Positions 44,467-54,268 are shown, counted from the stretch's first letter. The stretch: DNA of 64,000 nt from Thalassolituus maritimus (GCA_913019975.1 CAJWBH010000018.1:1-64000); one strand, 5' to 3'. Program-made: numbers and translations. Notes: generated by a model from the letters alone, not told the origin.

Positions 44467-45819
44467 TCAACCCGCCGGGGGTAGATCAATTGTGACCATC
44501 AGGCCACCATCGCGATGATTACGCAGCGTAATCTGGCCTCTATGATGGGACACGACACGATGCGCGATCGCCAGGCCCAGACCAAAACCCCGATGCCCCT
44601 GCCCAAGGCGCTCGCGCGCAGATTCCGCACGAACAAACGGGCGCAGCAGATCGTTCAGCTTATCCTCAGGTACCCCCGGTCCATGGTCACGTATCACTAC
44701 CCGGATCAGGCCGTTTTTCATCCGCGCCGAGAGATCAACACTCGTGCCTTCCTGAGTGTGCAACAGGGCGTTCCGGGTAATATTTTCAAAGGCAGACTTC
44801 AGTAATTTTCGATCACCAAAGATCACGGGTAGCCCTTCTGCGAGAGTCAGGTTCACGTTACTGTCAGGATGTTCAAACCGGGCATCATCGACGACCTGTT
44901 GTAGCACGTTATCACAATGGACATCCGACCAGTGACTGTGATCCTGCTGAGCATCCAGCTTTGCCATATTGAGCAGGTCTTCGATCATCTCGTTGAGTCG
45001 CTTGGTTTCGAGTTCTATTCGATCCAGATGCTCTTCCTGATCTGGCACAGCGTCCAGGCGGGCAAGCTCCAGAGCGACCGTACTGCGTGCCAGTGGTGAA
45101 CGCAGCTCGTGGGACACATCACTGACAAGCTGCTTCTGATCATGAATCAGGCGTTCGATGTACCCAGCCATGTGGTTAAATTCGCGGCTCAGCTCACCAA
45201 GTTCATCGCGTCGCCTTAATGAGCGAGGGTCCATCCGGGCGCGCCAGTCGCCGCTCGCAAAGGCCTGAACAGTTTTTTGCATAAAACGCACGGGGCGCGT
45301 CAGATAACCTGAAAGTAACAGACTCCAGATTGCGAAAATCAGAAACGATGCGAGTAACCCCCAGCCAAGATAGGCCGGGAGGTTAAACACCACCAGCGGA
45401 TGCATAAACTCTACGACGAGGAGGTATACCCGCCCCTCGACACTTTCAATCGGCGCTTTCACCAATATTTCGGAACGACTGAGGGGGCTGACCTGAGCCT
45501 CGTAGCTCTCCGCCGACAATGCATAGCTGACAACCGCCGCTGGCGGATCTGGGAGCAGACTCAGTCCCTGATCATCAAATACATAGGCATTAACGCTGGG
45601 GTGTCTTTCAAACCTCAATAGCCACTCGAGCAGCAAAGGCTCGCCGCCCTGCTGAAGAATCAATTCAGCGGCAGAAATATAACCCCCGGTCGGGGCGATC
45701 AGGTTCACTGAGTCGTTAGACCACTGACGATAGTATGCGGCCAGAGTAATGGTGACTGCGGTCGTTACCAGAGCAGTCACCATAAAGGCGAGGTAGATTT
45801 TTAGAAATACGCCGCGCAT
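44467..45819 (-). CDS. CpxA-like sensor histidine kinase
   Basis: A 450-residue inner-membrane kinase: two membrane helices (about 8-28 and 150-170) flank a periplasmic sensor region, then HAMP (about 170-222), the H-box with His237 (SDVSHELRSPLAR) and an ATPase domain with N, G1 (DHGPGVP) and G2 (GHRGFGLGLAI) boxes. The H-box region and layout resemble CpxA. Its start overlaps the stop of the response-regulator gene by one base. Envelope stress sensing is the likely role. Confidence 0.85.
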   Translation of the reverse strand: MRGVFLKIYLAFMVTALVTTAVTITLAAYYRQWSNDSVNLIAPTGGYISAAELILQQGGEPLLLEWLLRFERHPSVNAYVFDDQGLSLLPDPPAAVVSYALSAESYEAQVSPLSRSEILVKAPIESVEGRVYLLVVEFMHPLVVFNLPAYLGWGLLASFLIFAIWSLLLSGYLTRPVRFMQKTVQAFASGDWRARMDPRSLRRRDELGELSREFNHMAGYIERLIHDQKQLVSDVSHELRSPLARSTVALELARLDAVPDQEEHLDRIELETKRLNEMIEDLLNMAKLDAQQDHSHWSDVHCDNVLQQVVDDARFEHPDSNVNLTLAEGLPVIFGDRKLLKSAFENITRNALLHTQEGTSVDLSARMKNGLIRVVIRDHGPGVPEDKLNDLLRPFVRAESARERLGQGHRGFGLGLAIAHRVVSHHRGQITLRNHRDGGLMVTIDLPPAG

Positions 45820-46514
45820 CAGGCTTCAGCTGATCCCTGCTCCATCTGGTACATGTAACCCACACCACGAACGGTCTTGATACGTTGCTCTCCACCCGGC
45901 GAAGGCCCGAGTTTTTTGCGCAGATTACTGAGGTGCATGTCGAGACTGCGATCAAACAAGGTCAGTGACCGTTGCATCGACTGCTCAGCGAGACGATTTT
46001 TGTCGACAACTTTCCCGGCTTCACGCACCAGTACGCCCAGTATGTTGAACTCGGTCACGGTGAGATCAAGCTCCTCGCCATTGCGATGCACGATATGTTT
46101 ATCGAAGTCGATCACCAGATCTTCCACTTCGAGTGTTGCCGAGATCACATCGGCGGAACGCCCGCGACGCAGAATGGAACGCAGCCGGGCAGATAACTCC
46201 CGCGGATTACATGGCTTAGGAATATAGTCATCTGCGCCTATCTCGAGTCCTTGAATGCGATCCATTTCATCGCCTTTCGCGGTCAGCATCAGAACAGGAA
46301 CATCACTGCGGGTACGGATTTGCCCAAGAATGTCGATACCGCTACCGCCGGGGAGCATCACATCCAGCACAACGGCCTGGTAACGCGCGCTCAGGGCCTC
46401 TGCCAGGCCTTCTTCTGCGGTATGGACGGCAGTTACTTTAAACAGTTCACGCTCAAGGTAACGGGTCAGCAGTGCCGTCAGTTCAGTATCGTCATCCACC
46501 AATAAGATATTCAT
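45819..46514 (-). CDS. CpxR-like response regulator (OmpR family)
   Basis: A 231-residue regulator. The receiver domain has the acidic pocket VDDDTEL and phospho-acceptor Asp51 (VVLDVMLPGGSGID); TARGxE-like LTAKGDEMDR and GADDYIPKPCNPREL resemble CpxR closely. The C-terminal winged helix ends in IKTVRGVGYMYQ. The frame opens with TTG, but the ATG at 46514 follows GGAG at good spacing. It is co-transcribed with the kinase. Confidence 0.88.
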   Translation of the reverse strand: MNILLVDDDTELTALLTRYLERELFKVTAVHTAEEGLAEALSARYQAVVLDVMLPGGSGIDILGQIRTRSDVPVLMLTAKGDEMDRIQGLEIGADDYIPKPCNPRELSARLRSILRRGRSADVISATLEVEDLVIDFDKHIVHRNGEELDLTVTEFNILGVLVREAGKVVDKNRLAEQSMQRSLTLFDRSLDMHLSNLRKKLGPSPGGEQRIKTVRGVGYMYQMEQGSAEA

Positions 46515-46597
46515 CAATTACTCCATCAGGCAGCCACTGAACCCGGCATGCCAATCCTGTCTTATTATTCAAACCTGCCGTTACAATAATACGCTGG

Positions 46598-46894
46598 TCA
46601 GCCGATGTCATTGCCCGCGTCGTCTTCCCGCCGGTGGGAGTCGACAAACCGTATCGCATCTGCGACACCGTCCCGCACCCGTTGACGTGTCATCATCAGC
46701 TCATCCGGAGACATGTAAAACGCCATATCCACCTCATACCGGATGTATTTAGGTGGGAGCCTGTTGAGAGCTACGCAAGCAATATCAGCCATAACGCCGG
46801 TCGACACATCACGCCCCGCGGCATGCAGTTGAGTGACGATTTCTTCGGCCACCATCTGCTCGTAGTAGTTACGGATACTGTCAGAAAAACTCAT
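46598..46894 (-). CDS. ComFB-family protein
   Basis: A 98-residue protein with the ComFB pattern: NYYEQMVAEEIVTQL at the start and MADIACVALNRLPPKYIRYEVDM (seen as DIACVALNRLPPKYIRYE) in the middle. The family was named after B. subtilis competence. As I recall, cyanobacterial members have been proposed as cyclic dinucleotide receptors; I could not check this. A textbook AGGAGG lies before the ATG. No competence genes are near. Confidence 0.85.
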   Translation of the reverse strand: MSFSDSIRNYYEQMVAEEIVTQLHAAGRDVSTGVMADIACVALNRLPPKYIRYEVDMAFYMSPDELMMTRQRVRDGVADAIRFVDSHRREDDAGNDIG

Positions 46895-46975
46895 GAAACC
46901 TCCTGTCCGGCGTGACTATCTGATTTCAGAATAGCAGCTCCACGGTTAAGTGCTTTACTTTAGGTCAGGTAATCA

Positions 46976-47407
46976 ATGAGATCTGAAAATATGCGAATCG
47001 TAAGCGACATCATGACCCGCGACGTCAAAACACTCGGCACCGGATCAACTCTGCGCGATGCCGAAGAGTTGATGCGTGAACACCATGTACGACATATTCC
47101 GGTCGTCAGTGATACAGGCGCCATAAAGGGCGTACTGAGTCAGAAAGAATTCCTGCGGGAAGCGTTCCGGATTACGGATAAGTTCGGTGCCCACCATCTG
47201 CAGGACTATCTTGCGAAAACTCCTGTTCTGGACTGTCTCGACCGAGAAGTCGAGACCCTGCCAGCGGATACGCCGCTGAAAACCACGGGTGAACGATTAA
47301 GGGCTGAAAAAGAAGGATGCCTGCTGATCGCAGATGACGCAGGCAACCTGCTCGGCATTGTCACCTCACAGGATTTCGTCAGACTGGCGCTGGATCTTCT
47401 GGACTGA
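46976..47407 (+). CDS. CBS-domain protein
   Basis: A 143-residue protein made of two CBS motifs (about 8-60 and 75-140), with VSDIMTRDVKTL, MREHHVRHIPVVSDTGAIKGVLS and LLGIVTSQDFVRLALDLL (quoted as VRHIPVVSDTGAIKGVLS). Such stand-alone pairs bind adenine nucleotides and regulate partners. An alternative start lies at 46991. It converges on glmU with 25 bases between. Partner unknown. Confidence 0.85.
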   Translation: MRSENMRIVSDIMTRDVKTLGTGSTLRDAEELMREHHVRHIPVVSDTGAIKGVLSQKEFLREAFRITDKFGAHHLQDYLAKTPVLDCLDREVETLPADTPLKTTGERLRAEKEGCLLIADDAGNLLGIVTSQDFVRLALDLLD

Positions 47408-47432
47408 CCAGCCCAGAAGTACAGCCGTAATT

Positions 47433-48791
47433 TTACTGATCGCTGGGTTTCTTCCAGCCAGCGATATTGCGCTGTTTACCGCGGGCAACCGCCAGCTCGT
47501 CAGCACCAACATCCTTAGTAATGGTCGAGCCTGCCGCTACTGTCGCGCCGTCGCCCACCGTCACTGGCGCAACCAGTGACGAGTTGGAGCCGATAAAAGC
47601 ACCGTTCCCGATCTCAGTCCTGAATTTATTCACACCGTCATAGTTGCAGGTGATGGTACCGGCACCGATGTTTGCTCCCTCACCAATGACCGCGTCACCT
47701 ATGTAGGTAAGGTGATTCACTTTAGAGCCTTTACCGATCCGTGATTTTTTCACTTCGCAGAAATTGCCCACACGAGCACCGTCCGCCAGTTCAGCACCAG
47801 GACGCAGCCGGGCGTAAGGGCCAAGATTGCAGGCCTGAGCCACAACGGCTTCCTCTATATGGCAAAAACTTTCAACCTGGACCCCTTTGCCTAGTTTACT
47901 GTTACGGATCACGTTGTAAGCACCGATCTGAACATCGTCGTCAAGGATGACATCACCCTCGAATACGCAGCCAACGTCAATACTCACGTTACGCCCCACC
48001 GTCAGAGTACCGCGAACATCGATTCGCGCAGGGTCCGCCAGAGCCACCCCCTGCACCATCAGGCTGTCAGCCTGCTGACTCTGGAACTCCCGCTCAAGAG
48101 CTGCAAGTTGGCGACGGTCGTTCACGCCTTCAACTTCTGTTGCTGACGAAGGCTGTAATGCATTCACGGCCACACCATCAGCAACAGCCATAGCGATCAC
48201 GTCCGTCAGGTAGTATTCACCCTGCGCATTATCCGCCGACAACGCTGGTAGCCAGCGTTTCAGATAACGCGCAGGCATGGCCATGATGCCGGTATTGACC
48301 TCGCAGATCTGTCGCTGTTCATCGCTGGCATCTTTATGCTCAACAATTGCCTGCACTTCATTCTTATCGTTGCGAACGATACGGCCGTAGCCGGTCGGGT
48401 CGTCAAGGGTTACGGTCAACAGAGCCAGTGCATTCTCAGCAACGGCAACCATACCTGCCAGGGTTTCAGTGCGGATGAGAGGAACATCTCCGTACAATAC
48501 GAGAACCAGCGCATCATCAGAAATATCTGGCAAAGCCTGCGCGACAGCGTGCCCTGTGCCCTTCTGCTCCATCTGAACCGCCCAGGTCAATGGGCGGTCA
48601 GTGAACATCTCACGGACTAACTCAGCACCGTGACCAATGACAACATGCTGGGTGGCGCCATCGAGCTGCTCAGCAGCATCCAGTACGTGACCCAGCAGTG
48701 GCTTCCCAGCCAGACGATGCAGCACCTTAGGGAGATCAGACTTCATCCGCGAGCCTTTGCCCGCTGCCAGAGTAACAACTGCCAATGTCAT
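47433..48791 (-). CDS. glmU: Bifunctional UDP-N-acetylglucosamine pyrophosphorylase / glucosamine-1-phosphate acetyltransferase
   Basis: Makes UDP-N-acetylglucosamine for peptidoglycan and lipid A. The product is about 452 residues. The N-terminal uridylyltransferase has LAAGKGSRMKSDLPKVLH; the C-terminal half is a left-handed beta-helix of hexapeptide repeats with the catalytic region HLTYIGDAVIGEGANIGAG. MTLAVVTLAAGKG at 48791 is preferred to an upstream ATG at 48806. No atp genes adjoin it here. Confidence 0.96.
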   Translation of the reverse strand: MTLAVVTLAAGKGSRMKSDLPKVLHRLAGKPLLGHVLDAAEQLDGATQHVVIGHGAELVREMFTDRPLTWAVQMEQKGTGHAVAQALPDISDDALVLVLYGDVPLIRTETLAGMVAVAENALALLTVTLDDPTGYGRIVRNDKNEVQAIVEHKDASDEQRQICEVNTGIMAMPARYLKRWLPALSADNAQGEYYLTDVIAMAVADGVAVNALQPSSATEVEGVNDRRQLAALEREFQSQQADSLMVQGVALADPARIDVRGTLTVGRNVSIDVGCVFEGDVILDDDVQIGAYNVIRNSKLGKGVQVESFCHIEEAVVAQACNLGPYARLRPGAELADGARVGNFCEVKKSRIGKGSKVNHLTYIGDAVIGEGANIGAGTITCNYDGVNKFRTEIGNGAFIGSNSSLVAPVTVGDGATVAAGSTITKDVGADELAVARGKQRNIAGWKKPSDQ

Positions 48792-49246
48792 ATTGATTGC
48801 CCACATGTTTCAGAATCAGCCGCGTATTGTAGAGAGGCCCCATCGCGTTGCAACAAAGCAACATACTTCTGTCATGGCACTGCTTAAAATCAAAATCCCT
48901 TCAGACTTCCCTAAACAGGTCAATTCCTGCAAAATAAGGGTTATGCAAAGCCATATCGGGCCCGTATGGCTTATTCAAACCCTACAATGTCACAATTATG
49001 ACCAGTGTCATATTAGGGAGGAATACCGCTCTGATACCTTTATCAAAACGCTGGTCACTGGCCCGAAAATATAATTAACATAAGTTCACAGATCACAAAT
49101 ACGAACAGTTTCTCCCGGCCGCTGGCCCCGGAGCAGCTGCTTGAAGGACACCTGGTTCTGGTCAGGTTAAGACAATGGATTGCAGATTCCGCCCATCCTG
49201 TTTGGCGAGGCGGTTATAAAAACAATAAAAAAATATCGAGGCTACA
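48792..49246. other. Intergenic region with a long imperfect palindrome
   Basis: No gene supported. AGGGTT (48937-48942) and AACCCT (48978-48983) flank an inner AAGCCATA(T)CGGG / CCCGTATGGCTT pair (48948-48972), so a cruciform or long hairpin of about 47 nt can form. The region must also carry the glmU promoter on one strand and the promoter of the gene cluster at 49247 on the other. Confidence 0.5.
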
Positions 49247-50017
49247 ATGACTAAAAAAGCGAAACTCACCTGTCGTTTCTTTCCTATCAACGAAATAAAC
49301 ATCGCTAAGCTTGTCGAAATGCACAGCATTTTCACCCGTTTCTACGAGAACGCCGATCTCACAACCTTTATTAAGGATATGAGTGAAAAGAAAGGCGTCA
49401 TGATCCTGAAGAACAAGACCACCGGGAAAATCGTGGGATTCAGTACTTACAATGAAGTCGAATTGATGCACCAGGGCAAGAAAGCCATTGGCGTATTCAC
49501 TGGCGATACTATTGTTGAGCCTGAATTCTGGGGCAACAAAACATTGCATACTGCGTTCGCAATGAAAATGCTGAAAGCGAAGATGTTACGCCCTACCACG
49601 CCGATGTTCTGGTTACTGATTTCGAAGGGTTACAAAACCTATCTGCTGATGGCCAATAACTTTCAACGCTTCTATCCACGCCACGATCACCACGACCATG
49701 AGATGGAAGGTCTGATGCAGCAATACTGCCAGAAGCTGTACCCGACTTACTATAAAGAAGAAGAGAAGATCCTCGACTTCGGCGAGGGCTACCATGCGCT
49801 GAAAGAAGATGTCGCGGACATCACGCCTCGCATGCGTGCCAGCAACTCATCCATCCGTTTCTTTGAGGAGCGCAATCCTGAATGGCGTCGTGGCACTGAG
49901 CTGCCCTGCGTTGGTGAAATCGGCCTTTCGACGATCGGGATTTTCTTCAAGAAACTGATGCGCAGCACCTTCGGGCGGCGTCGTCCAGCCCGTAAGAACC
50001 TTCGTCAGGCGGCATAA
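49247..50017 (+). CDS. GNAT-like acyltransferase-type protein, first gene of the GH3 cluster
   Basis: A 256-residue protein. Residues about 40-125 look GNAT-like: KNKTTGKIVGFSTYNEVEL, then GVFTGDTIVEPEFWGNKTLH in place of the acetyl-CoA loop. A middle part has many aromatic residues and a histidine patch (RHDHHDHE), and the tail is strongly basic (RRRPARKNLRQ). I do not recognise a named family. GAGG precedes the ATG. It leads a run of five same-strand genes. An acyl- or acetyltransferase role is plausible but unproven. Confidence 0.62.
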   Translation: MTKKAKLTCRFFPINEINIAKLVEMHSIFTRFYENADLTTFIKDMSEKKGVMILKNKTTGKIVGFSTYNEVELMHQGKKAIGVFTGDTIVEPEFWGNKTLHTAFAMKMLKAKMLRPTTPMFWLLISKGYKTYLLMANNFQRFYPRHDHHDHEMEGLMQQYCQKLYPTYYKEEEKILDFGEGYHALKEDVADITPRMRASNSSIRFFEERNPEWRRGTELPCVGEIGLSTIGIFFKKLMRSTFGRRRPARKNLRQAA

Positions 50018-50026
50018 CACCGCCTG
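50006..50026 (+). repeat. Hairpin over a stop codon, CAGGCGG-N7-CCGCCTG
   Basis: A perfect 7-bp stem with a 7-nt loop that contains the TAA stop of the preceding gene. No T run follows. It may protect the mRNA end or slow ribosomes. Confidence 0.5.
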
Positions 50027-50299
50027 CAGCTGGCCTGAAGTGTGACATAGTACGTAATATGCGCCAAAGACACACTCAGACCAGCTGGGGCAATTCAGTT
50101 GCCTAAGACTTTATGGTTAAATCGCAGGCCCGTTCTGATCTCCGCACCTGGCGAAGGAAGCACGGATAATAATAAACAATAGTGCCTTTCATCTAATTGT
50201 CAGATTCCGGTTTTTTGATACCGGCCAGTGCTGCCGGGCTCAGAGCCTGACACCGATGAAAGTCTTCACCACACAAAGAAAGATACAGGAGCCTGTCAG

Positions 50300-51964
50300 A
50301 TGTCTGCTCTGAAGAACCTGACCACGTCGCTGCTTCATTTTGCATCATCCACGCTGACCCGTAAGGGCGCACGAAAATTCATTGACGCCAGTTATGACGT
50401 TGAGAGCGTTCAGCGTTCAATTCTTAGCGACACCCTGAACATGGTTGTGGGTGCGGAGTCCGCCGTTAAGCATAGCCTGCGTAAGGATATGACGGTCGAG
50501 GAGTTCCGTCAGCAGGTGCCCATCACAGACTACAACTACTGGCACGACATGATTGTCGAGCAGCAGAAGAGCGGTAAGCCGATGCTGACGACCTCAAGCT
50601 GTGATCGCTACCAGCCAACATCAGGCTCCACCTCGAAAATCAAATGGATTCCATACACGCGTCCATTTCTGGATCAGGCCGATGAAGCCATCAGCCCATG
50701 GATGTCTGACCTGTACGCCAACTTCCCGGGGATAAAGAAAGGCCGTCACTACTGGTCTCTGTCCTGGGTGCCAAGTGACCTGCGCGACCAGGTCAGTGAA
50801 AGTATCAACGACGACATGCAACTGCTGCCTTGGTGGAAGCGACTGTTTATGGCCGGCACCATGGCGGTACCCGAAGGCGTATCTCTGGCTGAAAGCTCAG
50901 ACGAGTCATTCTTCGCGACGTCCTGTTATCTGGTTGCCTGTACTGATCTTTCCTTTATGTCGGTCTGGAGCCCAACCTTCGCCATGAGCCTGTTGCAGGT
51001 TATGCAGGAACACCGCGAGAAAATCGCCGAAGTGCTCGAAACTGGCCGATGGGTAGCTCCGTTCGATAGCCTGAAAAATATCGAACCTCCGAAGAATGAG
51101 GCTGCCGCCGCTTATATGCGAAAGTGGGACGGAGAAATCACTCCGGCCTTCACCAAAGCTATCTGGCCAAACCTGGCACTGATCAGCTCATGGGACACCT
51201 CTTCATCGAAAGGCTGGGCAGAGAAACTGCAGGCGATATTCCCGCACAGCGGCTTCCAGGGCAAAGGCCTGTTCGCAACCGAAGGTGTTGTGACCTTCCC
51301 AATGGGTGACGAGTATCCACTGGCGTTCACCAGCCACTTCTATGAGTTTGAAGACCTCGATACCAATGAGATTCTGTGCAGCTGGGAACTGAAGAAAGAC
51401 ATGCGCGTGCGGCCAATCATCACGACCGGTAATGGCCTCCTACGTTATCAGACCAAAGATATGCTGCTCGTCACTGACTTTATTAATCAATGTCCGTGCC
51501 TGCGCTTTATCAGCCGTATTGACGGTGTTGATATGGTCGGCGAAAAATTATCGCCAGATGCAGCGGTTAAACTGATCGATCACTTCAGTGGCAACATGGG
51601 GCTGTCCCCTGTGACCCTGATCGCTATTCCACAGTCAGACCTGCGCGCTAAGCCCGTCTATGGCCTGCTGTGTTCGGGCAGTGCAGATGCTATCGCTGTA
51701 AGGGAACCTCTTGGCGCGCAACTGGAAGAGCAACTGAACCAGCACTTCCATTACAAACTTGCACGTGAGCTGGGGCAGCTGGGCCATGCAGAAATGCTGA
51801 TCGTGCCTGACGCGATGGAAGTGTATACCGAACACAAAATTGCCGGTGGAATGGTCGCAGGCAACATTAAGATTGAACCGCTCGCACTCTGGCAGAACGA
51901 TCAGATGCCAGGCGCCGTCAGCGACATACTGAGAAACTCAAAACCGGCGGAGGCCGATGCATGA
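50300..51964 (+). CDS. GH3-family acyl-acid amido synthetase
   Basis: A 554-residue member of the GH3 (auxin-responsive promoter) adenylating superfamily, which joins carboxylic acids to amino acids through an acyl-adenylate. Motif 1 is TSGSTSKIKWIPYT, motif 2 FATEGVVTFPMG, and the region LRYQTKDMLLV then FISRIDGVDMVGEKLS holds the catalytic Asp and hinge. Substrates are unknown in bacteria of this type. The ATG at 50300 follows AGGAG; an earlier ATG at 50228 is less likely. Its stop overlaps the next gene (ATGA), so the two are co-translated. Confidence 0.85.
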   Translation: MSALKNLTTSLLHFASSTLTRKGARKFIDASYDVESVQRSILSDTLNMVVGAESAVKHSLRKDMTVEEFRQQVPITDYNYWHDMIVEQQKSGKPMLTTSSCDRYQPTSGSTSKIKWIPYTRPFLDQADEAISPWMSDLYANFPGIKKGRHYWSLSWVPSDLRDQVSESINDDMQLLPWWKRLFMAGTMAVPEGVSLAESSDESFFATSCYLVACTDLSFMSVWSPTFAMSLLQVMQEHREKIAEVLETGRWVAPFDSLKNIEPPKNEAAAAYMRKWDGEITPAFTKAIWPNLALISSWDTSSSKGWAEKLQAIFPHSGFQGKGLFATEGVVTFPMGDEYPLAFTSHFYEFEDLDTNEILCSWELKKDMRVRPIITTGNGLLRYQTKDMLLVTDFINQCPCLRFISRIDGVDMVGEKLSPDAAVKLIDHFSGNMGLSPVTLIAIPQSDLRAKPVYGLLCSGSADAIAVREPLGAQLEEQLNQHFHYKLARELGQLGHAEMLIVPDAMEVYTEHKIAGGMVAGNIKIEPLALWQNDQMPGAVSDILRNSKPAEADA

Positions 51965-53061
51965 GTCAGCGCTTTATCATTCGCCCTACCATCGAAGAGG
52001 ATGCACCGGGGCTGAGTGAATTGCTGTCTGATACGCCACAGGAAGGCAGTATCCAGCTGAACTTTGAACGCGAGCCAAACTACTTCCATGCGACTGACGT
52101 AGGCACAACGACCCGCGACCTGTGGGTCATGGAAGACACCGAACAACATCGCATTGCCGGAGCCTTCAGCATGGGCTTCCGTGATGTGTTTGAAAATGGC
52201 CAGCGTAAATCCATGCGCTACGGCAGTGACCTGCGTATCCACCGTGATTATCAGGGTGGACGCACGCTGCTGCGTTTTTTTAAAACCGTCAAAAGCCTTA
52301 TTGGCAGTGATAATTACCAGACCGTCATTCTCGAAGAGAACAAAGCATCTCTCGATACCGTTGGCGGTAACCGCATTAAGGTACAGCCAACATACAATGC
52401 GTTTCGTCGTCATCGCACCAATATGATCGAACTGCATCGACGCGAGAAACATGTCATCAATCTTAATATCCGTCGTGCAACGAGCGCTGATATCCCAACG
52501 ATGCAGGCATTTTTTGATGCCAATGCCCCGAAAAAACAGTTCTACCCATGCTACGACTTCTCCAGAGTAGAAACCGGAGACAGTTACTACCGCGACATTA
52601 AACTAAACGACTTCTTGCTGGCGTTTGAAGGCGATGAATTGGTGGGAATGACCGGATTCTGGGATCAGAAGGCCTTTAAACAGACGCGAATCGCGGGATA
52701 TTCTAAGGCGATTCAGTACGCACGTCCGTTTTACAACGCATACACAAAGATCGCGGGAGGGTTGTCACTCCCACCTGCGGGCTCATTGACCAGCTATATT
52801 TATCTGCACTGTAATGTATTTAAAGACAATCGCAGTGATATCTTTGCAGATCTTCTCGCATACGCACGCAAGGAACTGAAAGATAGTGAGTATGATGCCT
52901 TAGTCGTTGGCTTCGATACGGAAGACCCTTTGCAAAAGGTAACCGATAAATACAAAAAAGAAGAATTATTCAGCCTTCACTTTATATGTGGCTACGGTGA
53001 CGACCCAACGCCCGACCTGAACCCTGAAGGGCTGATGTATCTCGAAACTGCGCGCCTGTAG
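51961..53061 (+). CDS. Double-GNAT-like protein coupled to GH3
   Basis: A 366-residue protein with two GNAT-like halves. The first (about 5-150) has IRPTIEEDAPGLSELL and SDLRIHRDYQGGRTLLRFF, a recognisable acetyl-CoA loop. The second (about 165-330) starts NIRRATSADIPTMQAFFD and is more divergent. It begins within the GH3 stop codon, so stoichiometric production is likely. It may supply or modify the acyl or amine partner of the GH3 enzyme; this is inference. Confidence 0.72.
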   Translation: MSQRFIIRPTIEEDAPGLSELLSDTPQEGSIQLNFEREPNYFHATDVGTTTRDLWVMEDTEQHRIAGAFSMGFRDVFENGQRKSMRYGSDLRIHRDYQGGRTLLRFFKTVKSLIGSDNYQTVILEENKASLDTVGGNRIKVQPTYNAFRRHRTNMIELHRREKHVINLNIRRATSADIPTMQAFFDANAPKKQFYPCYDFSRVETGDSYYRDIKLNDFLLAFEGDELVGMTGFWDQKAFKQTRIAGYSKAIQYARPFYNAYTKIAGGLSLPPAGSLTSYIYLHCNVFKDNRSDIFADLLAYARKELKDSEYDALVVGFDTEDPLQKVTDKYKKEELFSLHFICGYGDDPTPDLNPEGLMYLETARL

Positions 53062-53128
53062 CAAAAAATATTATCTGCCTCAGTAACACCGGCTGCCCGC
53101 GCGCTCGCTATTTGCAACAGAGAGCAAT

Positions 53129-54268
53129 ATGAAACAGTTGAAATTTTTTATCATCGGCCTGGTTATTCTCGCTGCTGCCGGATACGCCGGATACACCATG
53201 TACATCAATGCGCCTAAACCTCAGACTCAGGAAGTTAAGGTCGCAATTCCTCAGGTTCCGTACAAAGAGGTGCGTATCTCCACGCAGTCGATCCCTATTT
53301 TCAGCCGCGGACGGGTCTCGGCTTCACGCGTCCATAAGATAGCCAGTCAGGTATCTGGCCTGGTGACGGATATTGCTCCGGAGCTGAAAAAAGGCGAAAT
53401 CGTGAATGCTGACCAGTTGCTCGTTCAGATCGACGAACAGCCTCTTATTCTTGATATAGCCCAGAAGAAAGCGCAACTGACCCAAACAAAGTTACGGCTG
53501 GAAGAAACCGAAGCAAATGCACGCGTAGCTCGTCGTCAGGCAGGACGTAACGCATCAGACTATGCGCGCTTCGTACCTCAGCTTGCCTACGCAAACTCAC
53601 AGGTGGAAGCCGCAGAGGCCGCCCTGCAATACGCCTATGACCAGTTAGAAAATACTAAAATCAGCTCGCCGATCGAAGGCAAAGTCGTTGATGTATTCAT
53701 TAACGAGGGTGACCTGGTACAGACCGGCTCACCGGTTGCCGTTCTTTACGGTATGGATCAGGCTGAAATTCGTCTGCCATTAAACGATGCCGAACTCATG
53801 ATCATCGGTGTCGAAGAAAACACCAGCACTGAGAATGGGCCAAGCTTTATGCCGCAGGTAACTCTGCGTGACTATGAGAGTGGCGATGAATGGAGCGGCT
53901 ATATCGTACGCACCGACGGTGAACGCAGTGCAAACCAGCTCCTCTATATCATCGCTCAGGTCAACGGCGATGAAATGTACAGCAATACCGGTCGCTATCT
54001 CGTACCAGGCTCCTTCCTTGAAGCTGAAATCCGCGGCCAGGAAATTGAAAATATGCGTATCCTACCGCGAGAGGTCATCCTCTCTGGTGATGCCATCTGG
54101 ATGATTAACGCAGACAATACGATTCAGCGCCAGCCTGTGACCATCCGCTATCGCGGCAAGGAATTCGCCTATATTGATACTGCGCTGCCACCGGGCACCC
54201 GGGTAGTCGCTGGTAACTTTAACCGTCTTGTCGAAGGCATGACCGTCGAACCGATTCGCAAGAAGTAA
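53129..54268 (+). CDS. RND efflux periplasmic adaptor (MFP)
   Basis: A 379-residue membrane-fusion protein. It has an N-terminal anchor (about 5-25, no lipobox), a lipoyl domain split around a helical hairpin (about 70-195) and beta-barrel parts after that. VHKIASQVSGLVTDIAPELKKG and ISSPIEGKVVDVFINEGDLV are typical. It links the RND pump to an outer-membrane channel, not encoded here. It follows the double-GNAT gene by 67 bp and precedes the pump by 18. Confidence 0.93.
   Translation: MKQLKFFIIGLVILAAAGYAGYTMYINAPKPQTQEVKVAIPQVPYKEVRISTQSIPIFSRGRVSASRVHKIASQVSGLVTDIAPELKKGEIVNADQLLVQIDEQPLILDIAQKKAQLTQTKLRLEETEANARVARRQAGRNASDYARFVPQLAYANSQVEAAEAALQYAYDQLENTKISSPIEGKVVDVFINEGDLVQTGSPVAVLYGMDQAEIRLPLNDAELMIIGVEENTSTENGPSFMPQVTLRDYESGDEWSGYIVRTDGERSANQLLYIIAQVNGDEMYSNTGRYLVPGSFLEAEIRGQEIENMRILPREVILSGDAIWMINADNTIQRQPVTIRYRGKEFAYIDTALPPGTRVVAGNFNRLVEGMTVEPIRKK

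Noticed and set aside
48757-49074. 105-codon plus-strand frame before the GH3 cluster
   Set aside because: Begins antisense to glmU, crosses the palindrome and has no ribosome site.
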